This document shows positions 17,185 to 25,922 of a DNA stretch of 64,000 bases, in pieces (position 1 is the first letter of the stretch; each line of letters starts with the position of its first letter). The notes under the pieces were generated by a model. It searched no databases. It worked only from the letters and a program-made list of their open reading frames with translations, and had not been told where the DNA came from. The position numbers and the translations under genes are program-made. The stretch covers positions 62,001-126,000 of the forward strand of contig NZ_JACHVQ010000003.1 of NCBI RefSeq assembly GCF_014190805.1, read 5' to 3'. Origin of the DNA: Flexivirga oryzae (GTDB lineage Bacteria > Actinomycetota > Actinomycetes > Actinomycetales > Dermatophilaceae).

Positions 17185-18960
17185 TCAGCTCACCCAGAGG
17201 TCGGTCAGGCTCGGCATGCTGATCAACGGGTTCATGGTGACGTTGTGCACGTTCTTGCCGAACGTCGCCGAGTTCATCGCGTACCGGTCGGGGATCGACG
17301 GGACGTACTTCGTCAGCAGCTCCTTGTCCAGAGCCGCCCACTTCGAGGCCGCCTTGGACGGGTCCATGGCGCCGATCGCGTCCATCTCCTTGTTGACGGC
17401 GGCGTTCTTGAACTGACCCACCGACAGACCGCTCGGGATTCCCGCACCGTTGAACAGCACCGGGTAGACCGAGTCACCGGTCGGCCAGTCGTAGCACCAG
17501 CCCGGCGTGCCCTGACCCATGTTGACCGGAGCATTCGGGTCGGCGATCTTCTTCTCGATCTCCGCGGTGGAGACCGGGATGTCCTTGACCGTGAAGCCCG
17601 CCGCCTTCAGCGCCGCCTTCTTGGCGTTGTTGGCGTTCACCGCGGTCGGCTTGTCGCTCTGGTAGTAGTACGACAGCTGGAAGCCGAGCTTGTGGTCCTT
17701 CTTCAGGATCGCCTTGGCCTTGGCCGGGTCACCGTTGCCGGTGCCGGTCGCGTACGGCAGCGCCGGGTACTTCTTGAAGCCCTGCAGGCTGGGCGCCGCG
17801 AACGTGGTGGCCGGCTGGTAGCTCAACGAGGAGAGGCCGGCGGCCTTGCGCATCTGGTTGTACGGCCACGCATAACCGATCGCCTTGCGGATGTCGAGCG
17901 GGATCTTCCGGCTGTCCATCTCGATGTAGTACACGCAGGACGACGGGCCGAGCGCGAACTGGTTCTTCTGCGCGCCGGTGACCTTCGAGGCCAGCGAGGA
18001 GTCGATCGGGTCGATGTTGACCGTGTTGGCGCCGACACCGCTGTTGGCCAGGATCCGCTGCTGCGACGGGAGGTCCTCGACGGAGAAGTTGATCTGGATC
18101 TTGTCCGGGTAGGCGTGCCGCACGGGGTCGGTCTTGGCGTTCCAGTTGGTGTTGCGCACCAGGATCATCTTCTGGCCCTTGGTGAACGACTGCACCTTGT
18201 AGGGGCCGGTGGTGACCGGGTTGCTCTGGTAGTTGCCCTTGGTGTCCTTGGCCTTCGGCACCGGGCTGAACTCCGGGAACGAGGCGAAGTAGTTGAACGA
18301 CGGCATCGGCTTGGTCAGGTGGAAGATGAGCGTGTCGTTGCCCTTGGTGGTGACACCCGGGAACTTCACGTTCGGCTGGGCGTACGGGCCCTTGTAGGTG
18401 CTGCCGCCCTTGAGGAATTCCATCTGGTAGTTCGTCCCGTTGGCACCGACGCCCTTGGTGTCGAAGGTGCGCTCCATGCCGTAGACGAAGTCCTGGATCT
18501 TGACCGGAGACCCGTCGGAGTACTTCAGGCCGGGCTTGATCTTGAACGTCCAGGTCAGGCCGTCCTTGGACGGGGTGCCGACGTTGGTCGCCAGGTCGGG
18601 CACCAGCACGGGCTTGCCGTCGACGATCTTGTACTGGGTCAGCGTGCGGTACAGGTACTGCGTCGCGTATGCGTTCGAGTCGATGTAGTAGATGCCGGCC
18701 GGGTCCATCGTGGGCGGGTTCGACCCGTCGTCGATGTAGAGCGTGCCGCCGGTCTTGGCGCCCTTGATCGCCGGTGCCGGGCCCGTGAGGGTCGGGTCGG
18801 TCGCCGCGACCGCGGCCGTGGTCTGTTGCGCAGCGGCGGTGTTGTTGCTGCTGCCCCCGTTCGAACTTCCGCTGCCCGATGGCCCGCCGCTGCTGCAGGC
18901 GGCCAACGACACGGCAGTGGCGCCCGTGGCCGTCAGCACGACCAGTTTCGTCCAGCGCAT
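17185..18960 (-). CDS. family-5 extracellular solute-binding lipoprotein (peptide/OppA-DppA type)
   Basis: A 591-residue lipoprotein. The signal peptide ends in lipobox LAAC near residue 29, followed by a Ser/Gly/Thr-rich linker and a SBP_bac_5 domain with the typical entry NPPTMDPAG and LVPDLATNVG...GLTWTFKIKPGLKYSDG. It should capture a peptide or similar solute at the outer face of the membrane. No permease or ATPase genes for this uptake class lie nearby, so it is an orphan. AAAGGAG precedes the ATG at 18960. Confidence 0.92.
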   Translation of the reverse strand: MRWTKLVVLTATGATAVSLAACSSGGPSGSGSSNGGSSNNTAAAQQTTAAVAATDPTLTGPAPAIKGAKTGGTLYIDDGSNPPTMDPAGIYYIDSNAYATQYLYRTLTQYKIVDGKPVLVPDLATNVGTPSKDGLTWTFKIKPGLKYSDGSPVKIQDFVYGMERTFDTKGVGANGTNYQMEFLKGGSTYKGPYAQPNVKFPGVTTKGNDTLIFHLTKPMPSFNYFASFPEFSPVPKAKDTKGNYQSNPVTTGPYKVQSFTKGQKMILVRNTNWNAKTDPVRHAYPDKIQINFSVEDLPSQQRILANSGVGANTVNIDPIDSSLASKVTGAQKNQFALGPSSCVYYIEMDSRKIPLDIRKAIGYAWPYNQMRKAAGLSSLSYQPATTFAAPSLQGFKKYPALPYATGTGNGDPAKAKAILKKDHKLGFQLSYYYQSDKPTAVNANNAKKAALKAAGFTVKDIPVSTAEIEKKIADPNAPVNMGQGTPGWCYDWPTGDSVYPVLFNGAGIPSGLSVGQFKNAAVNKEMDAIGAMDPSKAASKWAALDKELLTKYVPSIPDRYAMNSATFGKNVHNVTMNPLISMPSLTDLWVS

Positions 18961-19037
18961 GGTGATTCTCCTTTTGATCGTCACTTCCTGGGGTTGCCAG
19001 GAAGAGTCGGCATCACTCCACCCCAGCCCCGGTCCGC

Positions 19038-19069
19038 ACCACGTGGTACCCGCGTTCAGGCCACGTGGT
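19038..19069. promoter_or_regulatory. paired CCACGTGG operators upstream of the solute-binding protein gene
   Basis: ACCACGTGGT (19038-19047) and CCACGTGG (19061-19068) have centres 22 bp apart, two helical turns, about 80-105 bases upstream of the gene starting at 18960. Such phased palindromes suggest cooperative binding of a dimeric regulator. A separate CTTCCTGG/CCAGGAAG hairpin lies at about 18985-19007. The rest of the 252-base gap shows nothing clear. Confidence 0.5.
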
Positions 19070-19212
19070 CAGGATGTGGAGCCGACATGCGCGCAACGTA
19101 ACCCCGGGAAATTGGAGCTCTCTGGACGCTTCCTGGACGCTCCGAGTTCGATGCAAAGTCGTAATGAGCGCACCCTTGCGCTCGGGACGTGCGGCGGCTA
19201 CTCAGCCGTTTC

Positions 19213-20088
19213 TCAGCTGACGTCCGCCCCGGCGTCCGACATCGCTGCCCGGACCTCGTCCCAGACGAGTGCTCGGCCGGCATACGCCGGCACCTGGTGC
19301 AACCGGTCATGTATGACGGCAGCGTCCAGCCAGCCGAGCAGGGACGGCGTCGCCCGCTCCACGAAGTCGCGCAGCTCGTCGACCGGCAGCGACAGCACCC
19401 GCCGGCAGAGCCGGGCGTTGGGGATGAAGCGGCGGCTCGCGGCGATGTCAAGCAGGTCGCCCGCGCCGTCGATCGCCGCCTCGTTGAGCGTCGACTCGAC
19501 CTGCGGGGCGCCGGCGAACCCCCCGGCGTCCACGACATACAGGTGCCACAGCTCGTCGACGCCCGCCTCGACGAGGCACCGGTCCATGGCCAGTTCGTGG
19601 TTGCCGGTGACCCGGATGTCGTCGAGTGCGAGCACGAACGCGCCCTCGATGTCGCGCTCCGGCGTCAGGTCGCCGGCGTCGATCGCGCCGCGCCGGTCGG
19701 CGATCGTCATCCGCGAGTAGTCGCCGTTGCTCACCCCGTTGCGGATGATGCGGAACGCGCCGACCTCCAGGTCGGGCCGCAGCATGCGTAGTTGCTGCAC
19801 GAACGGCGGCAGCAGGCTGTATGCCGCCGGCGGGACCTTCGCGAAGGCGGACGTCGTCACCAGGACGGGGCGGCTCGGCAGCCGTTGGGCCGCGAGCACG
19901 GCGAGCGCACTGGCGAAGCGGCGCGCGACCGCAGCGTCACCGTGCTTGAACCGTGAATAGCTGATGGCGTCGACAAGCGTTGTCCTGAGTAGCCCGGAGC
20001 CTGCGGAGGGCGTATCGAAGGAGGCGGCGTCCGGCAGACCGTCGGCGGATGCCAGTGCGGTCAAACAGATCCGGTTGCGTTCGCTCAT
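19213..20088 (-). CDS. phosphoribosyltransferase-like protein of the Ter cluster
   Basis: A 291-residue protein with a PRPP-binding-like loop ALDDIRVTG (about residues 155-163) and SYSRFKHGD upstream, both shared with the next gene (VVDDVRVTG, SYSLMKHGD). Such paired phosphoribosyltransferases belong to the biosynthetic module of tellurite-resistance (Ter) clusters, thought to make a nucleotide-like compound (literature inference, product unknown). The ATG at 20088 overlaps the upstream stop in ATGA. Residues 15-35 (ASFDTPSAGSGLLRTT) come from a dispersed DNA repeat inserted in frame. Last gene of the operon. Confidence 0.78.
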   Translation of the reverse strand: MSERNRICLTALASADGLPDAASFDTPSAGSGLLRTTLVDAISYSRFKHGDAAVARRFASALAVLAAQRLPSRPVLVTTSAFAKVPPAAYSLLPPFVQQLRMLRPDLEVGAFRIIRNGVSNGDYSRMTIADRRGAIDAGDLTPERDIEGAFVLALDDIRVTGNHELAMDRCLVEAGVDELWHLYVVDAGGFAGAPQVESTLNEAAIDGAGDLLDIAASRRFIPNARLCRRVLSLPVDELRDFVERATPSLLGWLDAAVIHDRLHQVPAYAGRALVWDEVRAAMSDAGADVS

Positions 20089-20939
20089 GTGGCTACCCCC
20101 TCTGTCGCGTTGGACCTCCGGTCCGACTCCGCGAACAGCGCGGCGGTTCCCGCCGGATAGCCGGCGAGGAAGTCGGGGCCGGTGGCCTCGGCGTCCGCGC
20201 GGAAGCGCTGGACCAACTCGGTGGGGCACCGGGTGAGGAAGCCCGCCGCCCGCGGGTCGGCCAGCAGCCGCTTCAGGAACCGGATGGTGGGCACGAAGTC
20301 GCCGCGGCGCACCGACGGGATCATGTCGTGGACCGTGCGGACGGCCGCGTGGTTGAGGGCCGCCTCAACGCTGGGGTCGGCCGCGAGCGCCGGGTCGCAG
20401 GCCGCGACGTATGCCGTCACGATGTGCCCGATGCCGGCCTCCTGCAGCAGGTCCAGCATGACCTGCTCCGCCAGCCCGGTGACCCGCACGTCGTCGACGA
20501 CGACCGCGACCGCGTCACGCACCGGCTCGGTGAGCCGGAAACCGATACGGGACAGGTCGTTGCGGCGGTCCTGCTCCGACGACGCGGCGTAGTCGATGTG
20601 CGTGACGGCGTCCTTGCGGACATGTATGACGCGCGCGGCCTCCGTCCGCACCTGGGTCAGCCGGGCCGCGACCCGGTCGGCCAGATAGCGGCAGGCCGGC
20701 GGCGCGACCAGGTAGGCGACCGGGAGGATGACCGGGCGCGGCTCGGTCGCCAGCCACGGGCACTCGGCGAGCAACGCGTCGGCGACCTCGTCCGCGAGCC
20801 GGTGCATCGCGGGCAGGTCGCCGTGCTTCATCAGGGAGTAGCTGCGGGTGTCGAACGGCTCCCCGGTGCGGGCGTCCACCGGGTGGTCCGCGGTGCCGGT
20901 CAGCGGGTGCGCCACGACCTGGGTGACCGGCGCACTCAT
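20085..20939 (-). CDS. phosphoribosyltransferase-like protein of the Ter cluster (second paralogue)
   Basis: A 284-residue paralogue of the downstream gene. It has the PRPP-loop candidate VAVVVDDVRVTG and the shared SYSLMKHGDLPA segment; the C-terminal part (DFVPTIRFLKRLL) also matches the neighbour (RFIPNARLCRRVL). ATGA overlaps tie it to the HAD hydrolase before and the other transferase after, so the three are translationally coupled. Probable role: making a ribosylated metabolite linked to Ter stress proteins (inference). Confidence 0.8.
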   Translation of the reverse strand: MSAPVTQVVAHPLTGTADHPVDARTGEPFDTRSYSLMKHGDLPAMHRLADEVADALLAECPWLATEPRPVILPVAYLVAPPACRYLADRVAARLTQVRTEAARVIHVRKDAVTHIDYAASSEQDRRNDLSRIGFRLTEPVRDAVAVVVDDVRVTGLAEQVMLDLLQEAGIGHIVTAYVAACDPALAADPSVEAALNHAAVRTVHDMIPSVRRGDFVPTIRFLKRLLADPRAAGFLTRCPTELVQRFRADAEATGPDFLAGYPAGTAALFAESDRRSNATEGVAT

Positions 20940-21625
20940 GCGCTCGCTCCACACGCCCGGACGATGGAGTCGAGGACGGCGAGCGTCGACACACCGTCGG
21001 GTCGGATCAGCTCCGCCTGCAGTCCCGCGGCCCGCGCTCCCGCAACGTCGGCGTCCGGGTTGTCGCCGATGTGCAGCACGTCCGCGGCCGGTACACCGAG
21101 CGTCGCGCACGCCTCCTCGAACATTCGCGGGTGCGGCTTGGCGACCCCCAACTCGTTGGAGAAGACACCGGGATATCCGCCGAAACCCGCCAGCACCAGC
21201 AGTTTTCGCATCAGTTCGCCGGGCAGCATCCCGGTGTTGCTGGTCAGCACCACGGGCACCCGGAGCGCGGCGACCGCCGCGGGAAGTTCCACGTGCAACG
21301 GCCGCGGCGGGTGCGCCAGCGCGAGGCGCTGCTGCGCGTCATACAACTCGGGGGTTCGCTCGACGAGCGGCGACACGGGCAGCTCGAGGGCCCGCAGGGT
21401 CGCCTCGATGCGTCCGGTGAAACCGATGTCGATGCCGTCCCGGACGCACCGGTCGTCGACGTCACGGTCGGCCTGCCGCATGGCGGCGTCGAAGACGTCG
21501 GCCGCCACCCCCGGCGCCAGCGCGACCCGCAACATCTCGTTGCGGGCCGGCTTGAAGTCGGGGTCGCTGGCCAGCAGCGTGCCCCAGATGTCGAGGCTGA
21601 CCGCGGCCGGTCGCGCTGTCGGCAT
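20936..21625 (-). CDS. HAD-family hydrolase
   Basis: A 229-residue HAD phosphatase. The nucleophile motif is degenerate: VSLDIWGTLL has one Asp followed by I-W rather than the usual DxDGT. Motif II is VLTSNTG, motif III Lys in GVAKPHPRMF and motif IV HIGDNPDADVAGA. Loss of the second Asp suggests a modified catalytic step. It overlaps the downstream phosphoribosyltransferase gene by 4 bases and follows a terD gene on the same strand, matching the HAD member of Ter-associated biosynthetic modules. Confidence 0.85.
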   Translation of the reverse strand: MPTARPAAVSLDIWGTLLASDPDFKPARNEMLRVALAPGVAADVFDAAMRQADRDVDDRCVRDGIDIGFTGRIEATLRALELPVSPLVERTPELYDAQQRLALAHPPRPLHVELPAAVAALRVPVVLTSNTGMLPGELMRKLLVLAGFGGYPGVFSNELGVAKPHPRMFEEACATLGVPAADVLHIGDNPDADVAGARAAGLQAELIRPDGVSTLAVLDSIVRACGASA

Positions 21626-21650
21626 ACCTCCCCCTCGCCTCGGTCGGCGC

Positions 21651-22241
21651 TCAGAGGACGCCGAGCGCCAACGGCTCCAGGTCACGCGCGGTGCGACCGT
21701 TGCCGGGTGCGCCGATGGCGGTGAAGTTCCAGCCGGCGGGGGTGCGCGAGACGCGCGCCATCACCAGCGCGGTGTGCGTGCCGGAGCCGGTCAGCTGGAA
21801 ACGGGCCAGCTCGGTGTCGTTCGCCATCGAGTCGACGACGCGCACGACCGCGTTGTCGATCTCGCTGAAGTTCTCGCCGCTGTAGGAGTTGACGACGAAG
21901 ACGATGTGCTCGACCGAGCTGTGCACGGCACCCAGGTCGACGTTGATCGACTCGTCGTCGCCGTCCCCCTCACCGGTCAGGTTGTCACCGGTGTGCTGGA
22001 TCGCTCCGTCGCTGGAGCGCAGCTTGCCGAAGTAGACGGTGTCGAGCACGCGTTCACCACCGATGACGAGCGCGGAGGCGTCCAGGTCGATGGCGCGCTG
22101 GACCTGCTTGGTGCCACCGAAGAAGCTCTTCTTGGTGACCACTTTGACGTCCCACCCCAGGCCCATGCGGACCCGGCTGAGGTTGCCGCCGTCCTGCTTT
22201 CGCAGGTCGACCGTCTGACCCTTGGACAGGCTGATGCTCAT
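21651..22241 (-). CDS. TerD-family stress protein (1 of 3)
   Basis: A 196-residue TerD-domain protein: MSISLSKGQ start, IDLDASALV, GAIQHTGDNLTGEGDGDDES calcium-binding-like acidic stretch, and the FSEIDNAVVRVVD segment. It carries an insertion KKSFFGGTKQVQ near residue 40 and lacks the ELYRHNGEWK motif of typical TerD, having SRTPAGWNFTAIG instead. TerD proteins bind Ca2+ and protect against tellurite and other stress. Its ATG overlaps the stop of the DUF475 membrane gene (ATGA). Confidence 0.93.
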   Translation of the reverse strand: MSISLSKGQTVDLRKQDGGNLSRVRMGLGWDVKVVTKKSFFGGTKQVQRAIDLDASALVIGGERVLDTVYFGKLRSSDGAIQHTGDNLTGEGDGDDESINVDLGAVHSSVEHIVFVVNSYSGENFSEIDNAVVRVVDSMANDTELARFQLTGSGTHTALVMARVSRTPAGWNFTAIGAPGNGRTARDLEPLALGVL

Positions 22242-23371
22242 ACCTTCGCTCCTTCGTTGTCCGCCGCGAGTTCGGCGGCCTCGTCTCGTTTGTTGGCCAC
22301 GACCGAACTGGCCCAGGCGGCGAGGATGAACGCGATGCCGACGCCGCCGATCACGAACTCCCCCAGGTCGTAGCGGATGCTGATCACCAGCATGACCGCG
22401 AGTGCGCCGATCGCCCAGTGGGCGCCGTTCTCCAGGAAGCGGTATTCGGCGAGCGTGCCCTGCCGGACCAGGTAGATGGTCATCGACCGCACGTACATCG
22501 CCCCGACACCGAGGCCCATCATGATGATGATCGGGTCCGGGGTGATCGCGAACGCACCGATGACACCGTCGAAGGAGAACGTCGCGTCGAGCACCTCGAG
22601 GAAGAGGAACATCGAGAACGCCGCCTTGCCGGCCAACAGCACCTTCTGGCCGGTCGAGGAGTGCGAATCGGCCTCCTCGAACTCGTGATCCTTGGTCTCC
22701 TCACGCTCCTCCATCATGGTCGACAGGCCGCTCACCGCGAGGTAACCGATGATGCCGAGCAGACCGGAGAACAGCACGATCGAGCGCATCTGGACCGCGG
22801 TGTGCACGTGCGTCTCGTGCACCAGCGTCTCGCTGGCGACCAGCAGGAACAGGCCGGCGATGACGACCGACAGCACGTCGAGCTTGCCGAGTTTCTGCAG
22901 CGGCTTCTCGATCCAGCTCAGCCAGCTGATCTCGCGGTCCTCGTCGAACATGAAGTCCAGGAACAGCAGCAGCAGGAACATCCCGCCGAACGCCGCGATG
23001 GCCGGGTGCGCCTCGGTGAGGATGTAGCCGTAGGTGCCGGGCGTGTGCGGGTCACCCTTCTCCAGGGCGAGATGGAGTGCGCGCCACGGGCTGATCGACC
23101 CCGACAGGCAGACGATGACGAACGGGAAGACCAGCCGCATGCCGAACACGGCGACCAGCACGCCGACGGTCAGGAAGATGTTCTGCCAGAAGTGGTTGAG
23201 CCGGTCGAGGTACTTGGCGTTGACCGCCGCGTTGTCGAACGAGAAGACGATCTCGACCACGATCAGGATCGCGGTCAGGCCGACGCCGGTCCAGTTGTTG
23301 TAGAGGAACGCGACGACCAGCACGGCAGCCGTGATGACGAAGTCGATGCGGAAATGCTTCAGGGCTTGCAA
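22238..23371 (-). CDS. DUF475/TerC-superfamily integral membrane protein
   Basis: A 377-residue polytopic protein with about nine membrane helices. Asp-containing motifs in helices (VEIVFSFDNAAVNAKYL, LEVLDATFSFDGVIGAF) are the TerC-type putative metal sites. A charged cytoplasmic loop (EEREETKDHEFEEADSHSS) lies near the middle. In Ter systems TerC-like proteins work with TerD proteins at the membrane. A TTG start (23371) is needed unless the N-terminus is shorter. It overlaps the following terD by 4 bases. Confidence 0.88.
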   Translation of the reverse strand: MQALKHFRIDFVITAAVLVVAFLYNNWTGVGLTAILIVVEIVFSFDNAAVNAKYLDRLNHFWQNIFLTVGVLVAVFGMRLVFPFVIVCLSGSISPWRALHLALEKGDPHTPGTYGYILTEAHPAIAAFGGMFLLLLFLDFMFDEDREISWLSWIEKPLQKLGKLDVLSVVIAGLFLLVASETLVHETHVHTAVQMRSIVLFSGLLGIIGYLAVSGLSTMMEEREETKDHEFEEADSHSSTGQKVLLAGKAAFSMFLFLEVLDATFSFDGVIGAFAITPDPIIIMMGLGVGAMYVRSMTIYLVRQGTLAEYRFLENGAHWAIGALAVMLVISIRYDLGEFVIGGVGIAFILAAWASSVVANKRDEAAELAADNEGAKV

Positions 23372-23507
23372 GAGGTCTGCTCTTCTCGACGTGACGGGTC
23401 AGCGGTGTGTTCTTGTATGACGACAGCCCCCGGCCCGCGAGTTCCCCGCCGTCTGGATGCAACGAGGGAAGGCGGCCGGGGGTTCCGCCGGCTCGGTCGG
23501 ACCGCGA

Positions 23508-24095
23508 CTAGCCGACCTGGAGACCGAACTGGGTGATGACGTTGGCCAGGCCCCCGGCATACCCCTGCCCGATGGCGCGGAACTTCCACTCCCCGCCGTG
23601 CCGGTAGAGCTCGCCGAAGATCAGCGCGGTCTCGGTGGAGGCGTCCTCGCCGAGGTCGAAACGCACGCCCTTGGTGCTGTTGTGCGGGTCGTCGCCGTCG
23701 TAGATGCGGATGTAGGCGTCGGCGACCTGGCCGAAGTTCTGGCCGCGGGCATCGGCCTGGTCGATGGAGGCGACCACGACGATGCGCTGCACGTCGGCCG
23801 AGACCTGGCCGAGCGCGACGTGGATCTCCTCGTCGTCGCCCTCGCCCTCACCGGTGCGGTTGTCGCCCTGGTGCTGGACGGCGCCGTTGTCGCCGGTCAG
23901 GTTGTTGTAGAAGACGAAGTCGGCGTCTCCGCGGACCTTGCCGCTCTCGGCGAGCAACAGCACCGAGGCGTCCAGGTCGAACGGTGCTCCGTCCGTCGTG
24001 CGAGGGTCCCACCCGAGACCGATGACGGCGTTCGTCATACCGGGCGCGGCCTTCTCCAACGAAATGTTGCCGCCCTTGCTGAGGCTCACTGCCAT
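23508..24095 (-). CDS. TerD-family stress protein (2 of 3, canonical)
   Basis: A 195-residue protein that is the most typical TerD of the cluster: MAVSLSKGGN, DADFVFYNNLTGDNGAVQH, GEGEGDDEEIHV, NFGQVADAYIRI and ELYRHGGEWKFRAIGQGY. These acidic loops form the two Ca2+ sites known for the family. The start has GGAAAGGAAA upstream. It lies between the TerA-like gene and the DUF475 gene, with a 136-base gap downstream that could hold an internal promoter. Confidence 0.95.
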   Translation of the reverse strand: MAVSLSKGGNISLEKAAPGMTNAVIGLGWDPRTTDGAPFDLDASVLLLAESGKVRGDADFVFYNNLTGDNGAVQHQGDNRTGEGEGDDEEIHVALGQVSADVQRIVVVASIDQADARGQNFGQVADAYIRIYDGDDPHNSTKGVRFDLGEDASTETALIFGELYRHGGEWKFRAIGQGYAGGLANVITQFGLQVG

Positions 24096-24122
24096 GGTGA
24101 TTTCCTTTCCTGTCGATGCTCG

Positions 24123-25115
24123 TCAGACGAGCGGGGTGTAGGGATCGCGCCACGAGATCTCGCGATAACCGTAGGCAGCGCAGACCTGCTGCAGCGTGCC
24201 GGAGTAGGGGTCGTGTTCGGCGCGCAGGACCAGCCGGCCCTCCACCACGTAGGCGGTGACGAGCGCCTGGGCACCGAGGGTCGGGCCGGCGACGAGCGGC
24301 ACTTCCAGCCGCGACCCGCCGTACGTCGTGACGGTGACGGTGCCGCCGGGCATCTGTTTGCTGGGCCGGGTGGGTACGGCGAACAGCAGCAGCCGATGTA
24401 TGTCGGTGATGCGCCGCAGGTTGACGGCCACCCCGCCGGAGGTGGCGCGGAAGATGGGGCGCCGCGGGTCCGGCCCCTGCTGGGAAAGCCCGGGCAGCAC
24501 GAGGGATTCGCGGTCGTCGGCCGTCTCGAAGACGATGCCGAGCACGACCTCGGTGGGGTTGGACACCGCCACCTTGGCCTCGATCGCGCCCGCCGCGGAC
24601 TGCATGCGGGTCAGCTCGACCACGGGATCGTGCTCGGTGAACAGGCGCCGCTCGCCCGCGTTGATCGACGGCAGGCCCAGGTCGTGCCGCAGCGGCCGGG
24701 TGTGCCGGGATCGCGGGTCGAGTGCCTGGGGGAGCGAAGCGGAGGAAGGTGCATCGAGATCCAGCGACGTCCCACTGGGCGGCGTCGTCGGTGCTGCGGG
24801 CTCCTCGTCGAACAGGTTGAGCGACGTGCCGCCACTCGCGGGTTGAGTAGTCCGGGGGCGCTCGGTCGGGGTCCCCGCGAAGTATTCGGAGGAGCGAAGC
24901 GGGGGAGAAACTTCGTGGGGTGACGGAGCGGCGGAGGACGTATCGAAACCGGCGGCCCCACCGAGATCCAGCGAGGAGCTGACCGGCGGCGCCGCGGGCG
25001 CACTCAGGTTCAGCGACGAACTCACCGGCGAGGCAGGGGTCTCCGGCACTGGATTCGCGGAAGCCGACCGCAGGCTGCGGCCGCGCAGGTAGGGCAGGTC
25101 TGTTCGGGTGCTCAT
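24123..25115 (-). CDS. TerA/TerD-like protein with low-complexity N-terminal half
   Basis: A 330-residue protein. The C-terminal 180 residues resemble the TerD/TerA fold (VELTRMQSAAGAIEAKVAVS, QQVCAAYGYREISWRD). The first 150 residues are Pro/Ser/Ala-rich with four SL[N/D]L motifs (SSLNL, SSLDL, TSLNL, TSLDL). Part of this half (AGFDTSSAAPSPHEVSPP and on) is encoded by dispersed repeat DNA at about 24841-24951. The TelA protein of the cluster starts with the similar MSNLDLSGGL. ATG at 25115 follows GAGGT. Probably part of the Ter stress complex. Confidence 0.75.
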   Translation of the reverse strand: MSTRTDLPYLRGRSLRSASANPVPETPASPVSSSLNLSAPAAPPVSSSLDLGGAAGFDTSSAAPSPHEVSPPLRSSEYFAGTPTERPRTTQPASGGTSLNLFDEEPAAPTTPPSGTSLDLDAPSSASLPQALDPRSRHTRPLRHDLGLPSINAGERRLFTEHDPVVELTRMQSAAGAIEAKVAVSNPTEVVLGIVFETADDRESLVLPGLSQQGPDPRRPIFRATSGGVAVNLRRITDIHRLLLFAVPTRPSKQMPGGTVTVTTYGGSRLEVPLVAGPTLGAQALVTAYVVEGRLVLRAEHDPYSGTLQQVCAAYGYREISWRDPYTPLV

Positions 25116-25120
25116 GCGTG

Positions 25121-25181
25121 ACCTCGACAAGCTCGGCCGACTCCACAAGCTCGGCCAACTCGACGGGCTCGGCCACCTCGG
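25121..25181. repeat. dispersed CAAGCTCGGCC-type repeat in a terD-terA spacer
   Basis: Three imperfect units of CTCGAC/CCACAAGCTCGGCC between a terD stop at 25189 and the TerA-like start at 25115. The same word, as GCCGAGCTTGTC, makes the tandem repeat at 52681 and the insert at 48292. Confidence 0.6.
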
Positions 25182-25188
25182 TGTGTCG

Positions 25189-25752
25189 TCACAAGGGAAC
25201 CCCGTATTCCTTCGCGACACCCTGCAGCCCGGAGGAATACCCCATCCCGAGAACACGCAGCTTCCACTGGCCGCTGTGCCGGTAGAGCTCGGCAAGCTTG
25301 AGCGCGGTCTCCCCCGACAGGCCCTCGGCGAGGTCGACCGAGGAGATGATCGAGGCGCCGCCGTCCAGGTTGAGCAGCCGGACCACCAGGCGTTTGAGCT
25401 GCCCGAGCGTGCGGCTGCTGCCGCTCCCCTCGGACAGGTAGAGCAGGAAGACGACCTTGGCGACCTCGTCGGGCACGCCGGTCAGCTCGACCTCGACCTG
25501 TTCGTCGTCGCCGCCGAGCGCCTGCTGCAGCTGGGCGGTCGACAGGTCGGAGGACACCAGCTGGTTGAAGTAGACGACATGCTCGGGTGAGAGCGCCGCA
25601 CCGTTCTCGCCGACGAGGATCGTGAGCAGCGTGAGGTTGTCATCGAGCACCCGCTCGCCGCCGGTGTCCCAGTCGACCCCGAACACCACGCCCTTGAGGT
25701 CGGGCAGCTCCCGCTGCAGCGCGATGTTGGCTCCCTTGGCCATCGGGCTCAC
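25189..25752 (-). CDS. TerD-family stress protein (3 of 3, divergent)
   Basis: A 187-residue TerD-like protein: ANIALQRELPDLKGVVFGVDWD, EHVVYFNQLVSSDLS, GGDDEQVEVEL and AELYRHSGQWKLRVLGMGY. The acidic loops are shorter than in canonical TerD, so calcium binding may be weaker. A GTG start (25752) is chosen because AAGGAG lies 6 bases upstream; an ATG three codons in has no such site. It probably has its own promoter in the 170-base gap upstream, which contains a 23-bp direct repeat. Confidence 0.9.
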   Translation of the reverse strand: MSPMAKGANIALQRELPDLKGVVFGVDWDTGGERVLDDNLTLLTILVGENGAALSPEHVVYFNQLVSSDLSTAQLQQALGGDDEQVEVELTGVPDEVAKVVFLLYLSEGSGSSRTLGQLKRLVVRLLNLDGGASIISSVDLAEGLSGETALKLAELYRHSGQWKLRVLGMGYSSGLQGVAKEYGVPL

Positions 25753-25800
25753 GGTCTACTCCTTCTCACTCGCAGCTCCACCCTCGCCGTGCCGTTGTCG

Positions 25801-25875
25801 CGACCGTCGTCACTTCGGCACGCGACCTGGCCGGAAACCGGTCCTCACGTCACGACCGTCGTCACTTCGGCACGC
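25801..25875. repeat. 23-bp direct repeat upstream of a terD gene
   Basis: Identical 23-bp copies at 25801-25823 and 25853-25875 (core ACCGTCGTCACTTCGGCACG), 52 bp or five helical turns apart, in the gap between two minus-strand Ter-cluster genes. Candidate activator or stress-regulator sites for the terD at 25189-25752. Confidence 0.6.
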
Positions 25876-25922
25876 ACTGGTCCGGGTCGATGCCATTTTC
25901 TCGCGACGTTCGAGACTCAGTC

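Noticed and set aside
19213..20939. Ordinary purine/pyrimidine salvage phosphoribosyltransferases
   Set aside because: The PRPP-like loop is degenerate (DDIRVTG/DDVRVTG), the two genes are tandem paralogues, and they overlap a HAD gene in a Ter cluster.
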